64,000 bases of DNA from contig CAIZZF010000008.1 of assembly GCA_903937385.1 (NCBI GenBank), positions 248,001 through 312,000 of the forward strand. The letters are read 5' to 3'. Source of the stretch: an uncultured Holophagaceae bacterium (GTDB lineage: Bacteria > Acidobacteriota > Holophagae > Holophagales > Holophagaceae). Positions 9,457 through 19,306 of the stretch are shown here, in pieces (the stretch's first letter is position 1; each line of letters opens with the position of its first letter). The notes below the pieces were generated by a model, which saw only the letters and a program-made list of their open reading frames with translations, made no database searches and was not told the DNA's origin. The translations under genes and the position numbers were made by a program.

Positions 9457-9771
9457 TTGGCCGATTCCATTTCCCTCCGCGACCTCGCCGACCAGCTTGC
9501 GGCGAAGCTCGAAGTCTCCAAGAGCGCTGCCTACGAAGCCCTGGGCGACGCCTTCGGCACCATCAACGCCTGCGTCGGCAAGGGCGGCAAGGTGGCGATC
9601 TTCCAGTTCGGCAGCTTCTACCAGAAGAGCCGCAAGGCCCGCACTGGCCGCAACCCCCAGACTGGCGCCGCCATCAAGATCGCGGCCAGCAAGAGCGTGG
9701 GCTTCAAGCCCTCGAAGGCCGCCGCCAAGGCGAAGGCCAAGCCCGCTGCCAAGAAGGCCGCCAAGAAGTAG
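9457..9771 (+). CDS. HU-family nucleoid DNA-binding protein
   Basis: 104 residues from a TTG start at 9457, chosen because AAGGAG lies at 9445-9450 at ideal spacing and no in-frame ATG or GTG exists nearby. The order follows HU/IHF: N-terminal helices (LRDLADQLAAKLEVSKSAAYE), a dimer strand (GGKVAIFQFGSFYQKSRKAR), the beta-arm with the conserved RNPQTG, and the 'ASKSVGFKPSK' return. It ends in a Lys/Ala-rich tail (about residues 88-104) like those of HU variants with extra DNA-contacting tails. Usual HU is about 90 residues. It should compact and bend DNA as a dimer. A strong terminator follows directly. Confidence 0.93.
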   Translation: MADSISLRDLADQLAAKLEVSKSAAYEALGDAFGTINACVGKGGKVAIFQFGSFYQKSRKARTGRNPQTGAAIKIAASKSVGFKPSKAAAKAKAKPAAKKAAKK

Positions 9772-9789
9772 CTCACTCTTTTTCTGAAC

Positions 9790-9822
9790 AAACAGCCCCG
9801 GCCCCCAAGGCCGGGGCTGTTT
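9790..9822 (+). terminator. rho-independent terminator of the HU gene
   Basis: A 14-base perfect stem (9790-9803 with 9809-9822) around a 5-base loop, GC-rich at the loop end, finishing in TTT. It lies 19 bases after the HU stop codon. Confidence 0.9.
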
Positions 9823-10043
9823 GATTAGGCGGAAAAGAAAGTTCTTCACACACCAGGTAGACAGAAGAAACCCACCTTCGCCTTCGCGCCGACTCGACTT
9901 CCGGTGAAGGCCCTGGGGGCCCGAGCGGTCGCACTCCCGCAGAGACGATTTCAGCTTTTCCCGAGGTGCCCGATACACGGAGCAGAGCCCTCTTTCGTGG
10001 TGTTGGACTGCGGAGCACCGCGCCGGGGCCGGGAGGAACAATC

Positions 10044-10442
10044 ATGACCTTCGTTCAGTTCTCCGAGGATCTCCATCTCGGTCACGCCTTGATCGACACC
10101 CAGCACGCCTCCTTGTTCGAGGCCGTGAACCAGCTGCACGACCTCATGCTGGCCGGCACTTCCCGCCAGCAGCTTGCTCCCATGCTGGCTTTCCTGCGCA
10201 GCTACACGGTGGAGCACTTCGCCACCGAGGAGGCCTTCATGGCCGAGACCGGCTATCCGGGGATGGCGCTGCACAAGGCCCAGCACGATGACCTCGTGCG
10301 CCAGGTGCAAGAGCTGGAGGAGAAGCACAACGCCGGGTCCCTGACCATCTCCATCACGGTCATGATCTTCCTCCGGGACTGGCTGGCCCAGCACATCTCC
10401 GTGGACGACCGCAAGCTCGCCCAGCACCTCCAGGTGCACTGA
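10044..10442 (+). CDS. bacteriohemerythrin
   Basis: 132 residues from the ATG at 10044, with GGGAGGA upstream. The diiron ligand set of the hemerythrin fold is complete: His21, His58, Glu62, His77, His81, His117 and Asp121/122, in the usual H, HxxxE, HxxxH, HxxxxD order. The four-helix bundle length is normal for single-domain bacteriohemerythrins. It binds O2 at a non-heme diiron site and probably serves oxygen storage, delivery or sensing in a microaerophilic or anaerobic organism. It stands alone, not in an operon. Confidence 0.95.
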   Translation: MTFVQFSEDLHLGHALIDTQHASLFEAVNQLHDLMLAGTSRQQLAPMLAFLRSYTVEHFATEEAFMAETGYPGMALHKAQHDDLVRQVQELEEKHNAGSLTISITVMIFLRDWLAQHISVDDRKLAQHLQVH

Positions 10443-10487
10443 GGGAAAATCGGGGTTCCCCTCATCAAACGCTAGCCAAAGGGCGTG

Positions 10488-10556
10488 CCACCAAGACACC
10501 AAGAAGGACTGCACATCGCCAACCTTGCCGTTCTTGGTGCCTTGGTGTCTTGGTGG
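10488..10556. repeat. imperfect inverted repeat built from CACCAAG units
   Basis: Left arm 10488-10503 (CCACCAAGACACCAAG) is perfectly complementary to the right arm 10541-10556. A second partial right arm (TTCTTGGTG at 10531) could pair with 10498-10506 instead. It lies between convergent genes (hemerythrin and the response regulator at 10601), where it may end transcription in both directions. No T-tract is present. The same word reappears in the region at 16813-17163. Confidence 0.7.
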
Positions 10557-10600
10557 TGATCCTTTTCCTGAAATTCGAGATTGGTGAGGGAGCGCCTGGC

Positions 10601-11749
10601 CTACTCGCCTGAGACCAGGAGCGGCTCCCGGATGGCGGAAAGCCGCGCGAAGTTCCGCAGCTTCTGGAGGTGGGCCGTCTGCAGGAGCGTGCCTTCGGGG
10701 ATGACCAGCAGGCCCGTCATCGTCTCCACGTCCGCCCGCAGGATCTGCCCCACCCTCAGATCAACGGAGCCGACTTCCCGGGGCTCGCTGGTGGACACAC
10801 TCTCCCCAGTCCGGCCGAGGCAGCGACCCATGGCCTGCAGCACCTCCTGGTCGTACCAGGTGCGCCGCACCCCCATCTCCGCCAGCACGCTCGAGTCGGT
10901 TCCACCCCAGGTGCGCTGCAGCTCGAAGTCCCACACGGCACGCAGAATCCGGCCGGAGAGGGGGATCTGCTCGCCCCTCAGATCATCGGCCGGGAAGCCG
11001 GTGCCATTGTAGTTCTTGTTCATGTACTGGAGCGCCTCGGCGACCTGCTCCAGACGGGGGATGTGGCAGATCAGCTCGGCTCCGATCTGAGGGATCTGGT
11101 TGGCCAGGTCGCGCTCGTGGCTGTTCAGGAAGGCGCCGCTCTGGATGCGGTTCGCGACACTCCGGGGCAGGGTGAGAATCCCGATCTGGGACAGCACCGA
11201 GGCGATACCCAGGGTCCAGGGATTCTCCAGCGCCATCTCCCGACCGACCTCCTCGGCCAGGTCCGACATGGCCTGGGCCCGTCCGAAGGCGAGGGGATCC
11301 AGCATGGCCAGCAGGTCCACCAGCATGTGGATGGCGCCCTTGAGGGTGTCCTGCAGCAGGGACCGCTCCGACATCAGCAGCTCGTGCTGCCGCAGGGCCT
11401 GCTCCAGGGTCCGGCCCAGCAGCGCGGCGTCGCAGGGCTTGTGCAGAAAGCGGAAGATGGCGCCTTCGTTGACGGCGTCGATGGCGGACTGCTGGTCCGA
11501 GTTGCCCGTGAGCATGATACGCACGGTGTCGGGGCAGGCCACCCGGGCCCGGGCCAGGAGATCGAGACCGTCCATGCCTGGCATCCTCAGGTCGGCCACC
11601 AGCACCGCAAAGGGACCCCGCGCCTCCAGCATCGCCAGGGCCTGCTCGCCCCCCGGCGCGGTCTCTACCGCGAAGCGCTTCCGCAGCAGCCGCTCGTAAG
11701 CAGCCAGAACGTCCGGCTCATCATCCACCAGCAGGATTTTCGGGTTCAT
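10601..11749 (-). CDS. response regulator with degenerate HD-GYP output domain
   Basis: 382 residues from the ATG at 11749, which overlaps the stop of the upstream gene as ATGA and has AGGGGA before it. Residues 1-125 are a receiver domain (acidic DD at 9-10, phospho-acceptor Asp53 in ADLRMPGMDG, Lys in FLHKP). The rest has the helical layout of HD-GYP c-di-GMP phosphodiesterases, but the catalytic words are changed: 'LHDIGK' reads LSQIGI and 'HHExxDGxGYP' reads MNKNYNGTGFP. Without the HD pair and the metal-binding His, phosphodiesterase activity is unlikely. It may bind c-di-GMP or a partner instead. Last gene of a three-gene signalling operon. Confidence 0.88.
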   Translation of the reverse strand: MNPKILLVDDEPDVLAAYERLLRKRFAVETAPGGEQALAMLEARGPFAVLVADLRMPGMDGLDLLARARVACPDTVRIMLTGNSDQQSAIDAVNEGAIFRFLHKPCDAALLGRTLEQALRQHELLMSERSLLQDTLKGAIHMLVDLLAMLDPLAFGRAQAMSDLAEEVGREMALENPWTLGIASVLSQIGILTLPRSVANRIQSGAFLNSHERDLANQIPQIGAELICHIPRLEQVAEALQYMNKNYNGTGFPADDLRGEQIPLSGRILRAVWDFELQRTWGGTDSSVLAEMGVRRTWYDQEVLQAMGRCLGRTGESVSTSEPREVGSVDLRVGQILRADVETMTGLLVIPEGTLLQTAHLQKLRNFARLSAIREPLLVSGE

Positions 11750-12960
11750 AGGTTCCCCTGTTGTAGTGCCGCTGCACTCGCCGTCCGCCAGTCCGTCAGG
11801 CGCTCGCGAATCCAGGGCCGTCGAAGCAGCTCCGGGTCGAAGTCCGCGGCGCCGAAGAGTACCGAGTCCTCCGCCTCGCCACCGCAGATCACATCGGCCA
11901 CGTGGACAGCCAGGGCCGGGCTGAAGGCCTCCCCCAAGATGGCCAGCGGCTGGTGGTGCAGTCTCACAATTTCCAGGAGGGAAGCCGGCAGACCCCAGAG
12001 CCCCAGAAGGTAGGCGCCCACTTCCGCATGGGAGACCCCGAACACCCACTCCTCCGCTGTCATCAGCGGCTCCGTCTGCACCTGGACCGTCTCCGCCACC
12101 TGGTCATAGAGGTCGGGAAAGCTCGAGGCCAGGACGAGCACCCCGATGTCGTGGAGGATGCCCCCCGCATAGGCCTCCCGCTGGCACGCCGGTGACAAGC
12201 CCTCCAGCTGGGCAATGGTCTTGGCCACCCTCGCCACAGCCAGGCTGTGCCGCCAGACCTCCGCGACCTGGAAGACCCGGGTGGGGATGGGGCTCGACAC
12301 CTCGAAGATGCCGTTGGACAGCACCAGGGTCCGCACGATGTCGATCCCCAGGTAAGCCACGGCCTCCTGGGGATCCGAGACGGACTTCCGCATGCCGAAG
12401 AAGGCGCTGTTCACCAGCTTGAGGGTCTTCGCGGTCATCCCAGGGTCCCGCTGGATGATGGCGCCGAGCCGCCGGGTATCAACCTCGGGCCGGGCCAGGG
12501 CATCCCGCAGGTCGAGGTAGACTTCAGGCGCACTGGGCAGGCGGTCGATGGTGCCGAGCACCTGCTTCACTTCCACATCCATCAGGCCGCCGGCCAGCTG
12601 GCAGGCATTCTTCACCAGGGCCTTGAGATACTCGGGATCGCAGGGCTTGGAGATGAACTGGTGGGCCACCCCCACGCACTGGGAGACGAGCTCCTTGTCT
12701 GCATGGCCGGACAGGACCATGCGCACTGTCGCTGGGTAGCGGCGGACCACCTCCTTCAGCAGCTGGGCCCCATTCATCATGGGCATGAGCATGTCCGAGA
12801 CGATCACGTCGAAGGGCTGGACCGCCATGTGCTCCAGGGCCTGGGCCCCACTCTCCACGAAGACCATGTTCCACTCCCCACGCTGGGGGCGCAGGGTCCG
12901 CTGGAGGCCCTGCAGAACCAAAGGCTCGTCATCGACAAAGAGGATCTGTTGCTTGGACAT
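11746..12960 (-). CDS. response regulator with HDOD domain
   Basis: 404 residues. Receiver domain at residues 1-125 with acidic Asp10/Asp11, phospho-acceptor Asp56 (SDMLMPMMNG) and Lys in FISKPCD. The HDOD domain follows at about 135-340 (LPSAPEVYLDL, QRDPGMTAKTLKLVNSAFFG, HDIGVLVLA, LLGLWGLP). HDOD proteins are non-enzymatic relatives of HD phosphodiesterases that work in two-component and c-di-GMP-linked regulation. The start is 7 bases after the histidine kinase stop. The stop overlaps the next receiver gene by ATGA. It probably receives phosphate from the adjacent kinase. Confidence 0.93.
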   Translation of the reverse strand: MSKQQILFVDDEPLVLQGLQRTLRPQRGEWNMVFVESGAQALEHMAVQPFDVIVSDMLMPMMNGAQLLKEVVRRYPATVRMVLSGHADKELVSQCVGVAHQFISKPCDPEYLKALVKNACQLAGGLMDVEVKQVLGTIDRLPSAPEVYLDLRDALARPEVDTRRLGAIIQRDPGMTAKTLKLVNSAFFGMRKSVSDPQEAVAYLGIDIVRTLVLSNGIFEVSSPIPTRVFQVAEVWRHSLAVARVAKTIAQLEGLSPACQREAYAGGILHDIGVLVLASSFPDLYDQVAETVQVQTEPLMTAEEWVFGVSHAEVGAYLLGLWGLPASLLEIVRLHHQPLAILGEAFSPALAVHVADVICGGEAEDSVLFGAADFDPELLRRPWIRERLTDWRTASAAALQQGNL

Positions 12961-12967
12961 GAGTGCC

Positions 12968-13963
<996 letters not shown>

Positions 13964-14089
13964 GCCTGTTCCCCCGGAGCTTGCGCCTAGGGGGTGCATC
14001 GGCGCCCGGGAGGCCTTTCTTGGGCGTGGGAAGGCGCTGTCCAGACTTTTGTTTCTGGCGCCCAAGAGGTCCGCTGGAACGACGTTGCT

Positions 14090-15736
14090 TCAGGGGCGTG
14101 GGTCGCCGGTGGCTCCCGGGGCGTCAGCCTCGATCAGGTGCAGGCAGACCTCCTCGTTCTCCAGCTCGAAGCGGGCCCGGCAGGGCTGCGTCGGCAGGAG
14201 GCTCGCCAGCTGCCCCAGGTCGGTGACGCCGGACTCGAGCAGCTCCAGCAGCACCTGCGGGTCGTGGTGGAAGGAGGCCAGGCAGGGCGTTTCGGGCAGC
14301 GCCCCGCCCGCAGCCTCCAGCAGGGCGCCGGAGCGGCCGAAGTAGGTGACCAGGTCCGCCGCCACGGAGCCCTCGGCCCGGCCCTGGAAGCAGTGGTCGA
14401 AGAAGGCCACCTGCAGAGCTGTGGTGTCGGCGTCCGGGTGGGCCCCCATGAACGCCGCGAAGTGCTCGAACAGCTCCGAGGGGCTCAGGGCCAGCGCCTC
14501 GAGCAGCAGGGCGAACCAGGGCACCGCCCGCCCCTGGTTGTACAAGCGGTCGCAGGCCGCGGCGAGGTCGGCCGCCGCCGCCATGTCCGCGGCGCTGAAC
14601 GTGGGCGAGGCCAGCACGGTGTAGGGGGTCTCCGGCAGGTGCTGGAGGCCGAAGCCGGACGCCGTGTCCTGCAGCCGCGTGCCCGGCAGCACCGACAACG
14701 GGAAGATGTCCACGTGGTTGGGCGCGAGGCTGAAGGTGAAGTCCAGGCTGGCGCAAAATCCCTCGAACGTGTCGCCGGGCAGCCCATAGATGAGGTCGAA
14801 GCCGTAGGTGGCCCCGGCCTCGTGCAGCAGCAGCACCTTGGCCTCGAAGTCCTCGGGATCGATGGTCCGGCTGATGCGGCGCAGCACTGCGTCATCGGCG
14901 CTCTGCAGACCGATCTGGAGGGTGCAGCGCAGCGAGGCGAAGAGCTCCGCCAGCTCCTCATCGATGAACTCGCTCCGGAGCTCGAAGAAGAAGTGGATGG
15001 CCGGGGCCTCGGCGGCGATCAGGCGGAGGATGGCCTTGGCCTGGCGCTGGTCGAAGTTGAAGGTGGGATCAAGCACGAAGACCTGGCTGACGCCGCAGGC
15101 CTCGAAGTGCCGCAGCTCCGCCTGCACGCGGTCCATGGGCACGCGCCGGGTGCCCGCGGTGCCCCGGGACTCGAAGCAGAAGTCGCAGCGGAAGGGGCAG
15201 CCCCGGGAGAGTTCCCAGAGCATCCCCGAATAGGCCGCTGGGTCCAGGGTGCCATCCAGGTAGGGCGAGGGCAGGCTGCCCAGGTCCTGCACCAGCCCGG
15301 GCCGGATGCCGCGCCGCACCACGTCCAGCGACTCGCCCCGCAGGAGGGCGCTCACCACGGCGACCAGGAGCTCCTCGCCTTCTCCCGGCAGGACCAGGTC
15401 CAGCCACCCTTCGGCCAGCATGCCCGCGGGATCCGCCGAGGCCTCGGCGCCTCCGGCGAAGAGCAGCAGCGATGGCTTCCGGGCGCGCAGAATCGTGGCG
15501 ATCTCGCGGCCGAGGGCACGGTTCCAGACGTAGAGGGAGAGGCCCACCCCATCGGGGTCCGAGGCCAGGATCTGGTCCGCGCACGCTGCGGCGGACTGCT
15601 GCAGGAAGAGGTCCAGGACCCGGGTCTGCACGGTGTCGGGGCAGGCCCGCTTCAGCGCCGAGGCCAGCATGGCAGGGCCCAGCGGCACGGCCCGGGGCGA
15701 GGCTTCCAGGTGGATGGCGGCAAGGACCAGGTGCAT
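14090..15736 (-). CDS. B12-binding-domain radical SAM protein
   Basis: 548 residues from the ATG at 15736 (MHLVLAA); the frame is open upstream but that stretch does not look coding. Residues about 1-150 form a cobalamin-binding Rossmann-type domain (PLGPAMLASALKR, DPDGVGLSLYVWN, GGAEASADP). The radical SAM domain follows with ELSRGCPFRCDFC, whose CxxxCxxC cysteines ligate the 4Fe-4S cluster, and later QIGLQSADD and IYGLPGDT. The C-terminal 170 residues resemble the DUF4080 tail of this group. Such proteins perform radical methylations or ring contractions; the substrate is unknown here. Not in an obvious operon. Confidence 0.88.
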   Translation of the reverse strand: MHLVLAAIHLEASPRAVPLGPAMLASALKRACPDTVQTRVLDLFLQQSAAACADQILASDPDGVGLSLYVWNRALGREIATILRARKPSLLLFAGGAEASADPAGMLAEGWLDLVLPGEGEELLVAVVSALLRGESLDVVRRGIRPGLVQDLGSLPSPYLDGTLDPAAYSGMLWELSRGCPFRCDFCFESRGTAGTRRVPMDRVQAELRHFEACGVSQVFVLDPTFNFDQRQAKAILRLIAAEAPAIHFFFELRSEFIDEELAELFASLRCTLQIGLQSADDAVLRRISRTIDPEDFEAKVLLLHEAGATYGFDLIYGLPGDTFEGFCASLDFTFSLAPNHVDIFPLSVLPGTRLQDTASGFGLQHLPETPYTVLASPTFSAADMAAAADLAAACDRLYNQGRAVPWFALLLEALALSPSELFEHFAAFMGAHPDADTTALQVAFFDHCFQGRAEGSVAADLVTYFGRSGALLEAAGGALPETPCLASFHHDPQVLLELLESGVTDLGQLASLLPTQPCRARFELENEEVCLHLIEADAPGATGDPRP

Positions 15737-15891
15737 GCGGGATTCCCGGTGGCACAACCGCAGCCCAGGAGCAGGCGCCGGTCGGCCTCCCCCATCATGG
15801 CGGTGGAGTCCCCCCGCCGTCTGGACTACCTTTTTCAGGGGGTGCCAGGATCTGCGTCTGCGCTGGCCACCCCCCAAGCTCTGGAGAGACC

Positions 15892-16812
15892 ATGCACCCA
15901 CGCTCCCGCACCCTCCCACCCGCCGCCCGGGCCGCCGTGCTGGCCCTAGGGACCCTGTCCCTGCTGGGCGCGGCGGGCCTCCCCGCCGAGGAGGGGAAGC
16001 CGGCCGCAAAGACCATGCTGACCCGCGTGGCCGAGGACAATCGCAAGCTGGAGGTGAGCCTGAAGGGCGACGTGAAACTCGACGCCGCGGCCCCGCACCC
16101 CGTCACTGTCAGCGGGGACGGCAGCTTCCGCGTCAAAGAGGAGAAGGCCGGGAAGTCCCGCCTCTACGTGGCCACTGCCGACAAGCGCAGCTACACCGTG
16201 GACGGCAAGGAGCAGCCCCTGGATCCCGAGGCCGAGGCCTGGCTGCGGGACGTGGTTCGAGGCGTCGCCAAGAACAAGCCGGAGGGCGGCAAGGGCCGCG
16301 TGGCAGAGCTCCACCATCAGCACCTGGAAGGCGAGCCGGGTCACGCCGGGCATCCCGCTCCGGGCGGCCCCGAGGGCAAGAGGATCCGCGTGGAAGTCCT
16401 GAAGGGCGATGGCGAAGGTCCCGGCACCGTGGTCATCCACCGCGAGGGACCCGGCGGCGATAGGGTCGAGAAGCGCCTGAAGATCGTCACCGAGGGCGAC
16501 GGACCCGAGGGCTGCGGCGACTGCGGCCCCATGGGACACGCTGCGATGGAGCATCCGACCATGCGGCCCCCGGTCCCGGGCCACCACCCCGGCATGGGCC
16601 AACCCTGGGGTCCGCCGATGCCTGGCCACCTGCCCCCGGACCGGGAAGTGCTCCAGGCCGAAGTGGCCGCCCTGCAGGCCGAGCTGAAGCTGCTGCAGGC
16701 CCGCCTCAACCAGCTGCAGAAGGCCCTGAGCGCCGCGCCGAAGACAACCAAAGGCGGCACCCCCACACCGCCGCCGCACCTTCCCGCGCCCCCGCCACCC
16801 CCGGCGCACTAA
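15892..16812 (+). CDS. secreted hypothetical protein with C-terminal coiled coil
   Basis: 306 residues from the ATG at 15892. A signal peptide is predicted (AVLALGTLSLLGAAGLPAEE). The middle has two short beta-rich repeats (KLEVSKLG-like, then KRIRVEVLKGDGEGPGTVV) and a His/Gly/Met/Pro-rich segment (about residues 205-250). The C-terminus is a leucine-rich coiled coil (VLQAEVAALQAELKLLQARL) followed by a Thr/Pro-rich tail. The segment with CGDCGPMGH and several His residues might bind metal. No family recognised; periplasmic or surface location inferred. Confidence 0.75.
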   Translation: MHPRSRTLPPAARAAVLALGTLSLLGAAGLPAEEGKPAAKTMLTRVAEDNRKLEVSLKGDVKLDAAAPHPVTVSGDGSFRVKEEKAGKSRLYVATADKRSYTVDGKEQPLDPEAEAWLRDVVRGVAKNKPEGGKGRVAELHHQHLEGEPGHAGHPAPGGPEGKRIRVEVLKGDGEGPGTVVIHREGPGGDRVEKRLKIVTEGDGPEGCGDCGPMGHAAMEHPTMRPPVPGHHPGMGQPWGPPMPGHLPPDREVLQAEVAALQAELKLLQARLNQLQKALSAAPKTTKGGTPTPPPHLPAPPPPPAH

Positions 16813-17163
16813 GAGCCCAAAGGGAACAAAGATCGGCCACCGATGAACACCGAGAAAAGCGGATAAACACCGATAAGGACAAAGGAAGGATTAACCACCA
16901 AGGGCACAAAGAAGGGCATGGCCCCTTGGGCGGGGCCACCTGGCACGCAGCACCAGGGGACAGCTACCCCGGGCACGGGTTGGATCCCGGGCGGAAGAGT
17001 CGGCGCATCTTCGCGTTGGATCAGTTTTCATTCCAGCCCAGGCGAAGAGCCGCCCGTCAGGGGAGCTTTGTGCCCTTTGTGTTCTTATTGGTGAATCGCT
17101 TTTTGCTTTTCTCCGCGCCCTGTGAGTTCTCTGCGGTTGGCGCTCTTCGTCGCGACGACGCGC
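16813..17163. repeat. intergenic region with dispersed low-complexity repeat words
   Basis: No gene is supported here. The stretch holds words such as CCACCGATGAACACCGA, GATAAACACCGATAAGG and ACCACCAAGGGCACAAAG (about 16839-16911). Towards the other end are CTTTGTGCCCTTTGTG and CTCTGCGGTTGGCG (about 17068-17145), partly the reverse complement of the first set. Such words occur as dispersed intergenic repeats in many environmental bacterial genomes. They lie between convergent genes. Confidence 0.6.
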
Positions 17164-19236
17164 TCACAGCTCGCGCAGGAAAGCCTCGACGCGGTCCCAG
17201 TCGCGGGTCACGGGGAAGGGCGGCAGGGCGGCGCGGACCTGGGCGGCGTAGCGCTTGCCCAGGCGGTCCTCGCTGGGCAGCATCAGGCGCGGGTCCAGCA
17301 CCGCCACCACACCGCGGTCCGTGCGGGTGCGGATGAGGCGGCCGATGCCCTGCTTCAGCTTCAGCGTCATCTGCGGCACCTGGATGCCGATGAAGCCGAG
17401 GCCCTCGCGCATCGCGTCGGCCTCGCGGATGCGGGCCTGCAGCACGGGATCGTCCGGCGGGGAAAAGGGCAGTGCGGACACGATCACCAGGCTGAGCGCC
17501 TCGCCGGGCATGTCCACCCCCTGCCAGAAGCTGGCGAGGCCCAGCAACACCGCCGCAGGCGTGGTGCGGAAGCGGTCCAGCAGCTGGGTGCGCGAGAGGC
17601 CGTCGCCCTGCACGAAGAAGGTCAGCTCCGGCAGGGCCTCCTCCAGGCGGGGCCGGAACGTGGCCAGCATCTTGCGGCTGGTGAACAGCACCAGGGCGCG
17701 CCCGCGGCTGGCCCGCAGCATGCGCTCCATCGCCGCCAGGGAGGCCTCCACCCAGGCGGGGTCCCCCACGCCGCCACCGCCGGCGCGGCGCTCCGGCATG
17801 CCCGGCGGCACGAAGAGCAGGCCCTGGGCCTCGAAGTCGAAGGGGCTCTCCACGTGCTCCGCGGCCGCCACCTCGGGCCGCGTGAAGCCCAGGCGCAGGC
17901 CCAGGCCGTTGAAGCCGCGGCCGTCCCGCAGGGTGGCGCTGGTGAGCACCACGGTCTCGAAGCCGCGCCGCACGTGCTGGTGGAAGAAGGGCCGGATGTC
18001 CACGGGGTTGGACTTGAAGTGGACCAGGTTCGGACCCTCTCGATTCAGGGTCGAGACCCAGCCATCGGGCTGCGCGAAGATCTGCTCCATGCGCGCGAAG
18101 GCGGTGCCCACGCGCTCGGCAAGGCGCAGCCAGACCGGGTTCTCGGGATCGGCCGAGGCGAGCCGCCGGGTCTCCTGCAGCAGGGGATGGCCTGCCTCCA
18201 CCCAGCCGCCCACGGCATCGGCCAGGGCCTTCATCTCGGGCCCCGGGGCGAGCAGGGGCAGCACGCCCCCGTCCATGGGCACCCAGCCCAGCAGGTCCGC
18301 CCAGGCGCGCTCCCAGGGCGCCAGCGCCACCGTCAGGCCCGCGCCCGAGCCCTTGGCCGCCTCGCGCAGGTCCGTGAAGAGCAGGTTCATGGCGCGGCTG
18401 GACCAGGCCTCGGCGCAGCTCTCCGTGAGCTGCTCCTCCAGGTCGTGGGCCTCGTCCAGGATCAGCACCGGCGCGTCCGGCAGCACCTGACCAAAGGCCG
18501 ACTCCCGCAGCACGCGGTCGGCCATGAGCAGGGCGTGGTTCACGATGATGAGGTCGGCCTCGGCCACCTCCTGGCGGAGCTTCGTGAGGTGGCAGCTCTC
18601 ATAGCTCGGGCACTGGCGGCCGGTGCAGCGCTCGGCCCGGGCGTTGATCTTGTCCCACAGCGGCGACTCGCCCTCGCCGAAGCGCCCCAGGCCTTCGCGG
18701 TCCCCGTCCTGGGTGGTGGGGGCCCAGCGCTGCAGGGCCAGCCACAGCTGCTGGTCGGCGCGGGTGAGCTCCACGGCCGAGTCCGTGGCCACGGCCTCCC
18801 AGGCCACCTTGCAGAGGTAATTGGCGCGGCCCTTGGCCAACACGGCCTTGATGGGGCGCTCCAGGATGCCGGCGGCCCGGGGGACATCCTCCTCCAGCAG
18901 CTGGCGCTGGAGCTGCTTGGTGCGCGTGGCCACCAGGATGGGCTTGGGCCCCGCCGCCAGGGCCGGCACCAGGTAGCCCAGGCTCTTGCCGGTGCCGGTG
19001 CCCGCCTCCACGGCCTGGATCACCGCCTCAGGCCGGGTCTCGGCGCCGCCCCCCTCGTCGCGCCAGCGCTGGAACAGGGGCGAGGCTTCCCGCACCGCGT
19101 CATGGACCAGCTCGGCCATGCGTCGCTGGCCCGGGCGGTCCTCGGCCCCGGGAAAGCAGGCGAAGATCCGTCCCTCCGGGGGGGCGAAGTAGCGGTCCAT
19201 GGGATGAGCCGAGGGCTCGGGGGTGGTTCGGGTCAT
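17164..19236 (-). CDS. dinG: DinG/YoaA-type ATP-dependent DNA helicase
   Basis: 690 residues. Walker A EAGTGTGKS at 77-85, and the DEAH box (ILDEAHDLEE) in the middle. Four cysteines fit the iron-sulfur domain of XPD/DinG helicases: one in NYLCK and three in ERCTGRQCPSYESC. The C-terminal motor half has VLTSATL, FTSRKML, FWQGVDMPGE and QGIGRLIRTRTDRG (motif VI). It unwinds DNA 5' to 3', including R-loop-type substrates in repair. The ATG at 19236 is used; an internal ATG at 19200 (MDRYF) is possible. Length is normal for the family. Confidence 0.93.
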   Translation of the reverse strand: MTRTTPEPSAHPMDRYFAPPEGRIFACFPGAEDRPGQRRMAELVHDAVREASPLFQRWRDEGGGAETRPEAVIQAVEAGTGTGKSLGYLVPALAAGPKPILVATRTKQLQRQLLEEDVPRAAGILERPIKAVLAKGRANYLCKVAWEAVATDSAVELTRADQQLWLALQRWAPTTQDGDREGLGRFGEGESPLWDKINARAERCTGRQCPSYESCHLTKLRQEVAEADLIIVNHALLMADRVLRESAFGQVLPDAPVLILDEAHDLEEQLTESCAEAWSSRAMNLLFTDLREAAKGSGAGLTVALAPWERAWADLLGWVPMDGGVLPLLAPGPEMKALADAVGGWVEAGHPLLQETRRLASADPENPVWLRLAERVGTAFARMEQIFAQPDGWVSTLNREGPNLVHFKSNPVDIRPFFHQHVRRGFETVVLTSATLRDGRGFNGLGLRLGFTRPEVAAAEHVESPFDFEAQGLLFVPPGMPERRAGGGGVGDPAWVEASLAAMERMLRASRGRALVLFTSRKMLATFRPRLEEALPELTFFVQGDGLSRTQLLDRFRTTPAAVLLGLASFWQGVDMPGEALSLVIVSALPFSPPDDPVLQARIREADAMREGLGFIGIQVPQMTLKLKQGIGRLIRTRTDRGVVAVLDPRLMLPSEDRLGKRYAAQVRAALPPFPVTRDWDRVEAFLREL

Positions 19237-19306
19237 GAGCCTTCAGTGTGGGCCAGAGGCGGAAAAAGGGCGAATGGAATGACGCCCTGCCACCCCGCCC
19301 GCCCGC

